From the IMG/VR virus record IMGVR_UViG_3300042887_003034, positions 1 to 55,341 of that record: a stretch of 55,341 nucleotides of DNA. One strand, given 5' to 3'. This document shows positions 27,127 through 33,352 of this stretch, piece after piece. This DNA is from a virus. The position numbers and the translations under genes are program-made. The stretch's first letter is position 1. Every line of letters starts with the position of its first letter. The notes under the pieces were generated by a model. It saw nothing but the letters and a program-made list of their open reading frames with translations. It was not told where the DNA came from and did no database searches.

Positions 27127-27223
27127 ACCATAGTTCAGCACACTGCCCGCGCCCGCAAGCCCGGCATATCTACCAATACGTCTGACTGTGGTAGCAGTCA
27201 GTGCTAATGCGCTGAACTATGGT
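27127..27223 (-). ncRNA. Possible branched structured RNA between two tRNAs
   Basis: A perfect 13-bp inverted repeat (ACCATAGTTCAGC / GCTGAACTATGGT) encloses 71 bp. Inside is a hairpin CTGACTG / CAGTCAG (6-nt loop) and a GC-rich stem around TGCCGGGCTTGCGGGC. The 5' arm includes the last bases of tRNA-Lys (its CCA). It could be a processing element for the tRNA precursor, a decayed tRNA or a small RNA. Confidence 0.4.
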
Positions 27224-27294
27224 AGGAGCACAGGGATTCGAACCCTGGACCAACGGATTAAAAGTCCGCTGCGCTACCGCTGCGCCATACTCCC
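27220..27294 (-). tRNA. tRNA-Lys (anticodon TTT), CCA encoded
   Basis: Acceptor GGGAGTA / TGCTCCT (G-U at the end), D arm GCGCAGCGGTAGCGC, anticodon arm CGGACTTTTAATCCG with TTT, T arm CAGGGTTCGAATCCCTG, discriminator A, CCA. AAA is a dominant codon in the AT-rich phage genes. Confidence 0.95.
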
Positions 27295-27301
27295 AAGTTC
27301 T

Positions 27302-27469
27302 TTAAATCTCCAAACTCTCCAGTTCAGTGGCCCGTTGCAGATCTGCCACAACCTGGCACTCTGCGTTCACAAGCCAAAAGCCCCGACCTTCTTCGATGTC
27401 ACGGAGCCGATTGTACTCGTACTCGAACTCCATGATATCGTCTTGTGTCATGTCTTCTGGATACCACAT
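27302..27469 (-). CDS. Acidic mini-protein upstream of the tRNAs
   Basis: 55 residues, MWYPEDMTQDDIMEFEYEYN, RLRDIEEGRGFWLVNAECQV, then a helix. SD AAGGAGCAGAGC. Its stop is 7 bp before tRNA-Lys, so gene and tRNAs are probably one transcript from 27500. Confidence 0.7.
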   Translation of the reverse strand: MWYPEDMTQDDIMEFEYEYNRLRDIEEGRGFWLVNAECQVVADLQRATELESLEI

Positions 27470-27499
27470 GCTCTGCTCCTTGCTGCTCACTGTGAACAC

Positions 27500-27528
27500 A
27501 GTATAACAGGGGACAAAGCCCCTGTCAA
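27500..27528 (-). promoter_or_regulatory. Early promoter with inverted repeat
   Basis: TTGACA-17-TATACT; CAGGGG / CCCCTG in the spacer, matching the 22448 copy. Feeds 27302-27469, tRNA-Lys and tRNA-Tyr. Confidence 0.87.
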
Positions 27529-27537
27529 CTGCTATGT

Positions 27538-27750
27538 TCAGGCCAGCAACTCGCGGATGTTGTGCAGCGACACCATCTCCACTTGCCGGGGACCCACCTG
27601 CACGCCAATAGCGGTCCAGGTGCTGTTGCCGATCTTGGTGATCTCCTTGCTGACCACCATGCCCACCGAGTGGCTCAGGGGACTGCGATCCTTGTTGAAG
27701 CGACCCAGTTGGACCACGGAACCCGGGGTAACAGCAGCGAACTTGACCAT
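27538..27750 (-). CDS. Small beta-barrel-like protein, paralogue 2
   Basis: 70 residues, MVKFAAVTPGSVVQLGRFNK; DRSPLSHSVGMVVSKEITKI, then GNSTWTAIGVQVGPRQVEMV. The N- and C-terminal thirds are the same as 22486-22698; the middle has diverged. The downstream bases and the promoter after it (27500) also resemble the 22448 region, so a block of about 300 bp was duplicated. Confidence 0.8.
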   Translation of the reverse strand: MVKFAAVTPGSVVQLGRFNKDRSPLSHSVGMVVSKEITKIGNSTWTAIGVQVGPRQVEMVSLHNIRELLA

Positions 27751-27805
27751 TTTGTGCTCCTTTAGCAGTTAGGTCGTTGAGGGAACGTTGTGTTTCAATG
27801 TGTCT

Positions 27806-27834
27806 ACTATAACAGAACTCAGAGACCCTGTCAA
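27806..27834 (-). promoter_or_regulatory. Early promoter
   Basis: TTGACA-17-TATAGT, GGGTCTCTG core. Feeds 27538-27750. Confidence 0.87.
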
Positions 27835-27845
27835 GTGCTGGGTCT

Positions 27846-28130
27846 TTACATGCTCCAGTAAGTCTCACTGCTGGGACTGCAGAAGTAGGGCACATCGTAG
27901 CGCTCCCAGAACTGCACACCAGAGATGTGGTTGACTCGCAGAACCAAAGTTTCAAAGAACTCCAAGCGAAACTGGTCCTTGGGATACTGGCCCGAACTGC
28001 GCAGGTACATGACCAAGTCCATCATAGCAGTACCAGAGTAACCTGGATAATCCTGCTTGCTGACTAACTTTTCACCAGTGCGGCAGCGCCGATCCAGTTT
28101 GTAGATTTCCAGTGTATAGCCTTGTTGCAC
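27846..28130 (-). CDS. Hypothetical protein, 94 aa
   Basis: GTG start (SD AGGAGCAGAAG), MQQGYTLEIYKLDRRCRTGE; then SGTAMMDLVMYLRSSGQYPK, FRLEFFETLVLRVNHISG. Alpha/beta; no family. Monocistronic. Confidence 0.72.
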   Translation of the reverse strand: MQQGYTLEIYKLDRRCRTGEKLVSKQDYPGYSGTAMMDLVMYLRSSGQYPKDQFRLEFFETLVLRVNHISGVQFWERYDVPYFCSPSSETYWSM

Positions 28131-28160
28131 CTTCTGCTCCTAGCGTGTTACTGTTCTTGC

Positions 28161-28189
28161 AGTATAACAGAGTTCAAAGACCCTGTCAA
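28161..28189 (-). promoter_or_regulatory. Early promoter
   Basis: TTGACA-17-TATACT, GGGTCTTTG core. Feeds 27846-28130. Confidence 0.87.
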
Positions 28190-28192
28190 CTA

Positions 28193-28573
28193 CTAGAGAT
28201 TGTAGGGAAAGGTCAACTCCCAAACAGCATAGTGGAACAAGGGCTCGGGACCCATAGGATCAGCACCACCCAAATAAGTGTACTTGGCAATGTTGTCATT
28301 GTGTCTCAATATGCCTTCTACATCGCTGATCAAAAAGTCATAGGACTTTTTGTCCCTTTGCAGTGCAAGATTGTCAATGTGAACTTCCAAATGTGCTTTG
28401 AATTCGTTGACCCATTTTGTAGTAATTCTATAGTGTTTGGCTTTGAAAGCCCTGGGAAACTCTCGAGTAATTGCACTAATACTGTGCTTGAGAGCCCGTT
28501 CTTTTCTAGGAGAAACCTTTGTAGGTTCTGTGATTTCGTTTAGTCGCATTAGATTCACCTCGTCTGTTGCCAT
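28193..28573 (-). CDS. Hypothetical protein, 126 aa
   Basis: MATDEVNLMRLNEITEPTKV; basic VSPRKERALKHSISAITREF, then FKAKHYRITTKWVNEFKAHL. No recognised domain. The ATG follows AATAAATA directly, so besides the sigma70 promoter at 28614 it may have late, leaderless expression. It is the first gene of the minus-strand small-gene region. Confidence 0.7.
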   Translation of the reverse strand: MATDEVNLMRLNEITEPTKVSPRKERALKHSISAITREFPRAFKAKHYRITTKWVNEFKAHLEVHIDNLALQRDKKSYDFLISDVEGILRHNDNIAKYTYLGGADPMGPEPLFHYAVWELTFPYNL

Positions 28574-28613
28574 TATTTATTGCAGTCTACGAACTTAATT
28601 GCAGTGTGAGCCA

Positions 28614-28642
28614 AGTATAGCACTAGTCGCTGACGCTGTCAA
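28614..28642 (-). promoter_or_regulatory. Early promoter (most upstream copy)
   Basis: TTGACA-17-TATACT; core GCGTCAGCG. Feeds 28193-28573. Confidence 0.85.
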
Positions 28643-28653
28643 ATTCTGAATTT

Positions 28654-28684
28654 TGTGGCATCTCTGCCACACCGCCGGCACTCC
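28654..28684. repeat. REP-like hairpin element, copy 7
   Basis: TGTGGCA / TGCCACA with a TCTC loop, CCG, then GGCACTCC. A further GTGGC / GCCAC stem follows at 28689-28703. Confidence 0.65.
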
Positions 28685-28710
28685 GCCTGTGGCTTCTCCG
28701 CCACGATCGT

Positions 28711-28761
28711 TGTGAATCTGCCACTGTTGTGAATCCGCCACTGTTGTGAATCCGCCACGAT
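28711..28761. repeat. Three 17-bp tandem repeats
   Basis: TGTGAATCYGCCACTGT repeated three times, the last unit ending ACGAT. Adjacent to REP copy 7 and sharing its GCCAC word; perhaps an expanded piece of it. Confidence 0.75.
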
Positions 28762-28783
28762 CAACTGCAAACGCGAATCTGTC

Positions 28784-28930
28784 TTATTCTTCCTCGTCAA
28801 AGTCGAGATCATCTTCGGATTCACTTTCTTCTAATTCTTCTTCACTGTAGTCAAACTCATCTTCTAAACTGGATTCGAGATCGTCGAAAAAGTCTAACTG
28901 ATCGTTAGAAAAATCATCATCAGGTTCCAT
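28784..28930 (-). CDS. Extremely acidic mini-protein
   Basis: 48 residues, MEPDDDFSNDQLDFFDDLES, then almost only Asp, Glu and Ser (EEELEESESEDDLDFDEEE). Likely disordered; a DNA mimic or an acidic scaffold-like peptide. Unlike its neighbours it has a late-type promoter (28958). SD AGGAGTATTAAAATT. Confidence 0.68.
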   Translation of the reverse strand: MEPDDDFSNDQLDFFDDLESSLEDEFDYSEEELEESESEDDLDFDEEE

Positions 28931-28957
28931 AATTTTAATACTCCTAGTCTAGCACTG

Positions 28958-28965
28958 TATTTATA
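28958..28965 (-). promoter_or_regulatory. T4-type late promoter TATAAATA
   Basis: Exact T4 late consensus on the minus strand, 27 bp before the ATG of the acidic mini-protein. Confidence 0.6.
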
Positions 28966-29500
28966 GTGTTAGAACTCTGTGATTTTTTTGGTGTTTTTTT
29001 GGTAGTTTTTTAAAGTTTTCAATGGTTTTTTCGGGGATTTTCCGGGGATTCGGGGACATTTTGGCAGGATTTTCACTGTGATTTCACTGTGTAGAACTGT
29101 AGTAACGGTGGTGGGGATGACAGGTAATGCTAAAATACTCAAACCATTCCCCCACTGTTCTTCCAAAGTTCCCCCAAAGTTTTCCCACTGTTCTTCCAAA
29201 GTTCTTCCAAAGTTCCCCCACTGTTCTTCCAAAGTTCCCCCACTGTTCTTCCAAAGTTCCCCCACTGTCCTTCCAAAGTTCCCCCACTGTGCTCCTCGGG
29301 TGCTGCCCACACGCCGCGCCCGCTCAAATGCTATACGCACACACATATATACACGCACATACACGTATATACAGGGATCAACAGTTTTGGGTTTGGTTTG
29401 GGTTTTCCCTAGGGCTCGTTGTAGCGCAGCGCAGCGCATTTATATAGATCCCTACAGCGGGGTATTTGCTGTATATGCTGTATATGCTGTATTTGATATA
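28966..29500. other. Non-coding repeat-rich region
   Basis: About 530 bp between the acidic mini-gene and the glycosyltransferase block. It contains T-rich and G/T-rich strings (28980-29070), the 22-bp tandem array, an alternating purine-pyrimidine tract of CA/TA (about 29337-29373), GCGCAGCGCAGCGC and the direct repeats at 29448. Frames across it are low-complexity. Possible origin or recombination region; not shown. Confidence 0.6.
29149..29290. repeat. 22-bp tandem repeat array
   Basis: CCCCCACTGTTCTTCCAAAGTT in about six full or shortened units, nearly identical. No spacers, so not a CRISPR array. Confidence 0.85.
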
Positions 29501-29518
29501 TCCCTACAGCGGGGTATT
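29448..29518. repeat. Direct repeat pair (19 bp) with TGCTGTATA repeats between
   Basis: ATCCCTACAGCGGGGTATT at 29448-29466 and 29500-29518. Between them GCTGTATAT is repeated. The second copy encodes the last codons of the 29504-29899 gene, so the first may be a remnant of an earlier gene end or an insertion footprint. Confidence 0.75.
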
Positions 29519-29899
29519 CACAGTCTTATGGCTTTTTTCTTCTATGATGTCGCTGTTCATCAATATGTTAATTCTACGTTTGATCTGTGCTCTGCGATCG
29601 TTATAGATATATACTTCTCTAGCGGCTCGTATGAAATCACTGCCAAAGTTCTTTTCTTCTTCGCATCTGCGTTTGAAGTCTTCTATGTCCCATAGTCTAG
29701 CATTAACTTCTTTGAGTTCTTGGGCTAACCTTTTCACTTCTTGGTTAAATTCTAATTTTTCACCACGTAGAATTAAGTCTTCAAGTTCTCGATCAGTATT
29801 GGCCAGTTTAGTGGGATCACTGAGTCTGGCCTTTTTAATTTCCAGTATGCTTTTTCGATCGCAGTATTCGCCTGGGCTGATTGCTATTTCTATGTGCAT
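29504..29899 (-). CDS. DUF6165-like protein linked to glycan genes
   Basis: 131 residues, MHIEIAISPGEYCDRKSILE, IKKARLSD, then helices with ARLWDIEDFKRRCEEEKNFG and REVYIYNDRRAQIKRRIN. The GE--D--SILEIK opening, LWDIED and ND-RA-IKRRIN are the marks of a small helical family (DUF6165) that occurs beside LPS glycosyltransferase genes. Third gene of the operon with the two GT9-like genes. Confidence 0.75.
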   Translation of the reverse strand: MHIEIAISPGEYCDRKSILEIKKARLSDPTKLANTDRELEDLILRGEKLEFNQEVKRLAQELKEVNARLWDIEDFKRRCEEEKNFGSDFIRAAREVYIYNDRRAQIKRRINILMNSDIIEEKSHKTVNTPL

Positions 29900-29909
29900 A
29901 TTAATTTCT

Positions 29910-30677
29910 TTAATTGCTGGTAAAGATTCGTGCTCTTGGATTCAGTTTGGGATTGTCTAACCAAATCCAATCACTGGTATGTACCGGGGTTAACTGTATG
30001 TGATGCAGGGGGATAAAGTATTTTTCCACGGGTATTTTCAGTTGGTCCACTATATTGGCCATGCTGCTGTCGGTCATGACTATGGCCGCTGCACGTTCAA
30101 TTACTGTGAGCCAGTCTGTTAGATATCCTTCATTGGTTATGGGCACTACGTCGTGAAGTTCGGGGATTAGGCCGGGATCTAACTCCACTGTGCTTTCGCT
30201 GGCTGTGAGATGTGTCACTATGTAGGGTCTAGCATTGTCTCCTCGAACCCGATCATACAATGCCTGTTCTCTTTCTTGACTTCTGGATATACAGTCTGCT
30301 AACTGCCATTTTTCACTAAATGGTACACCGGCTCGGAGATACTTGTATTGGTCGAAACTGACATGCTGGAAATAGGGTTCGCTGAGGAATTCTCTGTGCC
30401 CCGACAGTGCTTGATACAGGGGTATGATTTCTTTGCAGCCCCGTTGTTTTAATAACTCTAGGGGGCGATCATAGAAGAATTCACCCCGATCTGGAGTCAC
30501 GGGTATCCACGTACACCAGGGTGCAATCTCTGTCATTTCTTCAACCCACTGAGTACATATGGGCCAATACACTGCTCGATCTTGGCAGTGATAATAGTAT
30601 GCTATGGGCAGGGCTATGAATATATCGCCCAGGCCGCGGCTCTGTATAATACCTAATTTTTCTCGTTTAATTTTCAT
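29910..30677 (-). CDS. GT9 (heptosyltransferase)-like glycosyltransferase
   Basis: 255 residues. The N terminus IIQSRGLGDIFIALPIAYYY fits the nucleotide-sugar fold entry of GT9 enzymes (RGLGD-). The C-terminal half has VITNEGYLTDWLTVIERAAA, then IVMTDSSMANIVDQLKIPVE, equivalent to the D-G--H segment of heptosyltransferases with TDSS in place of the usual residues. Probably modifies surface glycan. Overlaps the upstream GT gene by ATGA. Confidence 0.7.
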   Translation of the reverse strand: MKIKREKLGIIQSRGLGDIFIALPIAYYYHCQDRAVYWPICTQWVEEMTEIAPWCTWIPVTPDRGEFFYDRPLELLKQRGCKEIIPLYQALSGHREFLSEPYFQHVSFDQYKYLRAGVPFSEKWQLADCISRSQEREQALYDRVRGDNARPYIVTHLTASESTVELDPGLIPELHDVVPITNEGYLTDWLTVIERAAAIVMTDSSMANIVDQLKIPVEKYFIPLHHIQLTPVHTSDWIWLDNPKLNPRARIFTSN

Positions 30678-31468
30678 TCTCTGACTCCGGGAAATACTGT
30701 GGATCTTCCATGCTGTGCTATGTAACTTTCGTTGCGCTCCAGGGGTAGGTCTATTCTGGGTTCAAATTGATACTTGACACCCAGACCCTGGGCCAGGCTC
30801 AGGGCCAGACTTTGGTTACCTAAAAATAACTCTGCGGCCCCGATCCACTGCGCTAACTGCCCCATGGTACTGGATTCTGCATGGGGTATGCTGATCTTTA
30901 ACTCACGACAGAATTCTTCATACTCGCTTTTGAGACCCACGAATATGGCCCGTGATTCTAGCCCTTGTTCGCGGAGTTCATACCAGTGGGGGTGTGGCCT
31001 AGGGCCTGTGAACCCTCGAGCACTGCGATTAACAACCCAGGGTCTGGAATCCCAAGGTTTAGCATTGTTGACTGTTAACCAGGGTTCTCTGCTGACACGA
31101 TCAATGATCTCGGGATCTCTGATGTTTCTACTCCAGAAATTAACTGTGATGTAGTTGGCTGGGTGGCCAACAAACAAGGGTCTGAAATTGTCTAGGTTGT
31201 CAGTGATTTCTGTGGTCTGTGGATCTAGGGCAGCGACTTTGGTAATATACTGTTGCTGCTCTAGAAAGTCTCTAGCCCACTCAAGGTCATTGGCAGTCAT
31301 GCGCCCTTGATGATAAGGGTCACTGCTGTTTCCATAATAATATTTGGTGATCCAGTCTACTTGGTTTAGATGTAGATAAAATTCACCCCCACCTAGATAT
31401 CGCATTAGGCTCAGTGAGTAAATCACATCACCCCAGGTTCCGCTGTGTTTGAATCTTCGTTGAGTCAT
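30674..31468 (-). CDS. GT9-like glycosyltransferase
   Basis: 264 residues, FKHSGTWGDVIYSLSLMRYL at the start and AQWIGAAELFLGNQSLALSL, AQGLGVKYQFEPRIDLP near the end: an ADP-heptose:LPS-transferase-like layout in which GNQSLA replaces the usual acceptor-site motif. Its transcript starts at or near 31480, back-to-back with the plus-strand structural genes. Donor and acceptor unknown. Confidence 0.72.
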   Translation of the reverse strand: MTQRRFKHSGTWGDVIYSLSLMRYLGGGEFYLHLNQVDWITKYYYGNSSDPYHQGRMTANDLEWARDFLEQQQYITKVAALDPQTTEITDNLDNFRPLFVGHPANYITVNFWSRNIRDPEIIDRVSREPWLTVNNAKPWDSRPWVVNRSARGFTGPRPHPHWYELREQGLESRAIFVGLKSEYEEFCRELKISIPHAESSTMGQLAQWIGAAELFLGNQSLALSLAQGLGVKYQFEPRIDLPLERNESYIAQHGRSTVFPGVRE

Positions 31469-31532
31469 AGGTCTGTTAAAGCATCATTAAACTAGTATTT
31501 AATAGCCGTAAATTTCCTTGATAAAAATTCTG

Positions 31533-31540
31533 AATAAATA
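31533..31540 (+). promoter_or_regulatory. Late promoter-like AATAAATA
   Basis: AATAAATA 16 bp before the ATG at 31557, upstream of the first plus-strand structural gene. Confidence 0.5.
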
Positions 31541-31556
31541 GTGCTGAGGACTAGAT

Positions 31557-32381
31557 ATGAGTTTCCCTATACCAACAACACCCGAAACCACTGTAATTGC
31601 ACGCCCCGATTATAACGATATACGAGACATTGTAGACAATATTATAGGTCTAAACACCAGCGGCTATGGTGTGGCCTTTTTGGGTGCTGTGCCCGTGACT
31701 GCACGTAACCAAATTACCACTAGCCAGTGGTCAGCGTTGATCTTTGACATGAACAACATACATCAGCATATCTATGATGCCACAACCAGTACGTTGGCTC
31801 CTACCACTGCTTCTGTGGTTTCGCCGCAACTGGCCAACTCGCTGTACAATTTGGCTCTAGAACTGAATTCAAATCGATATAATATTCACCCTAATCAATA
31901 CTTTATTAATACTGTTACCAACAGTAAAATTATCAATGTGGACTTTGACACTGACACAGTACAGGGCGTCAGTACCAGTACCAATACCAGTTGGCTACAG
32001 AGCATGAGTCACATAGTACGCATGGGTTTTGCCACTGAAGAAATTGCACAGTATTTCTTTAACACCGGGGGTAAATTAGTTTGGAATACCACGTTTGATG
32101 TTACCACTGGTGAAACTGCTGCTGACACTGCTTGGTCTAATTTTATTCTTCAACTACAGGCCTTGGCCAACCCGCCCGATGTTAACATCTATGAATATGG
32201 GAGAAATCAGTATCTTGCGGGCAATGACACAGTGATAATAACCAATACCACGGGCACACTGAGTATAACACTGACCGTGGAAAAAACTGAAGGTAGATTG
32301 TTTAAATTTACTGCACTTTATCAAGACCTCAAGGCTGGGGGTCTAACCATACAGCCCGATGGCTATACCTGGAGATTCTAA
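31557..32381 (+). CDS. Probable virion structural protein
   Basis: 274 residues, MSFPIPTTPETTVIARPDYN, rich in Asn, Thr and Ser. Contains VVSPQLANSLYNLALELNSN, then SHIVRMGFATEEIAQYFFNT and a C-terminal beta domain (VIITNTTGTLSITLTVEKTE). This is typical of T4-like baseplate/fibre-associated proteins of environmental phages, without a named family. SD GAGGACTAGAT. Confidence 0.7.
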   Translation: MSFPIPTTPETTVIARPDYNDIRDIVDNIIGLNTSGYGVAFLGAVPVTARNQITTSQWSALIFDMNNIHQHIYDATTSTLAPTTASVVSPQLANSLYNLALELNSNRYNIHPNQYFINTVTNSKIINVDFDTDTVQGVSTSTNTSWLQSMSHIVRMGFATEEIAQYFFNTGGKLVWNTTFDVTTGETAADTAWSNFILQLQALANPPDVNIYEYGRNQYLAGNDTVIITNTTGTLSITLTVEKTEGRLFKFTALYQDLKAGGLTIQPDGYTWRF

Positions 32382-32390
32382 GGAACTGAT

Positions 32391-33344
32391 ATGGCACAGG
32401 GAGATTTTACACTTACCAACGTGGCATTGACATCGGCCACTATCGTTAGTTTTAGTTTTAATGATAACCCGTCAATAACACACAGCGCAGATTTAACTAA
32501 TTTTGGCGAAGGTGCTAATGAAACAGCAGCATTGGTCACACTGTCAACTCCATTGGTACTGGCTCCTTTGGCCAGTACTACTTTTAACACAGAATATTTT
32601 ACTGCAACCAATGTCAATGGTTTTTATTATGGATCTATAACAGTAAATGCACAACGTGGGCTGCTCAGCGAATCTGTAACAGTTACCAACACTGTGGAAG
32701 TTTATTCAGTACCACCCCCACCCCCTGACCCAGATCCCAACTATGCTATCAACACTGACCCACTGGGGGTTACACAAGTTGACGAGGGTAACACAGTAAA
32801 TTTTAAGGTCACCACAGTGGGTGTGGCCACTGGTACTGTACTGTATTGGACCACTGTGCTGCAGGGTGGGTGTACTGTAGGCGATTTTGCAGATGCTAGC
32901 CTGCAGGGCACAGTTACAATTGACAGCATAGGTGAAGGTACTATCAGTAGGCCTATATCTTCTGATGGTATTGATGACCCTGGAGAAAGTTTTTATCTTG
33001 AACTAAGAGTCATAGACTTTACGGGTACAATCACTGCTTACAGTCCCCCAGTTTTGATTATAACTCCATATGTACCCCCACCTTACGATCCCGGTGACTC
33101 CGGTGGATGGGAAGGCCCTGCTCCTGGAGAGCCTGGGCCTGCTCCTGGAGATCCCGGCTGTCCTCCAGGTGAAACTTCGTCACCTTCTGGTTGCACAGCA
33201 CCGGCAGGTGAAAGCGCAGCAGTGGGCATTGGCGGAAACGACGGAGGAAGTCCCAGTGACAGTGGCGGCGGCCCTGATGGTGATGGTGGTGATGGTGGTG
33301 ATGGTGGTGATGGTGGCGGTGGTGATGGTGGCCCTGGAGAATAA
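32391..33344 (+). CDS. Virion protein with Calx-beta-like domain and Gly/Asp/Pro tail
   Basis: 317 residues. The N-terminal beta domain (to about 110) ends in a proline hinge (SVPPPPPDPDPNY). A Calx-beta-like domain follows (about 120-230: TQVDEGNTVNFKVTTVG, DDPGESFYLELRV). The last 90 residues are collagen-/glycine-like (PGDSGGWEGPAPGEPGPAPG, then GDGGDGGDGGDGG). Probably an adhesive or decoration protein; the Asp-rich repeats may bind Ca2+. Confidence 0.75.
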   Translation: MAQGDFTLTNVALTSATIVSFSFNDNPSITHSADLTNFGEGANETAALVTLSTPLVLAPLASTTFNTEYFTATNVNGFYYGSITVNAQRGLLSESVTVTNTVEVYSVPPPPPDPDPNYAINTDPLGVTQVDEGNTVNFKVTTVGVATGTVLYWTTVLQGGCTVGDFADASLQGTVTIDSIGEGTISRPISSDGIDDPGESFYLELRVIDFTGTITAYSPPVLIITPYVPPPYDPGDSGGWEGPAPGEPGPAPGDPGCPPGETSSPSGCTAPAGESAAVGIGGNDGGSPSDSGGGPDGDGGDGGDGGDGGGGDGGPGE

Positions 33345-33352
33345 TTAAAACT

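Noticed and set aside
27302-27955. Minus-strand frame of 217 codons over three cassettes
   Set aside because: It runs through two promoters, a tRNA-adjacent gene and the 27538-27750 paralogue out of frame; only its last 55 codons are the real gene.
29149-29290. Possible CRISPR array
   Set aside because: Units are contiguous with no spacers of constant length, and no cas genes are in the window.
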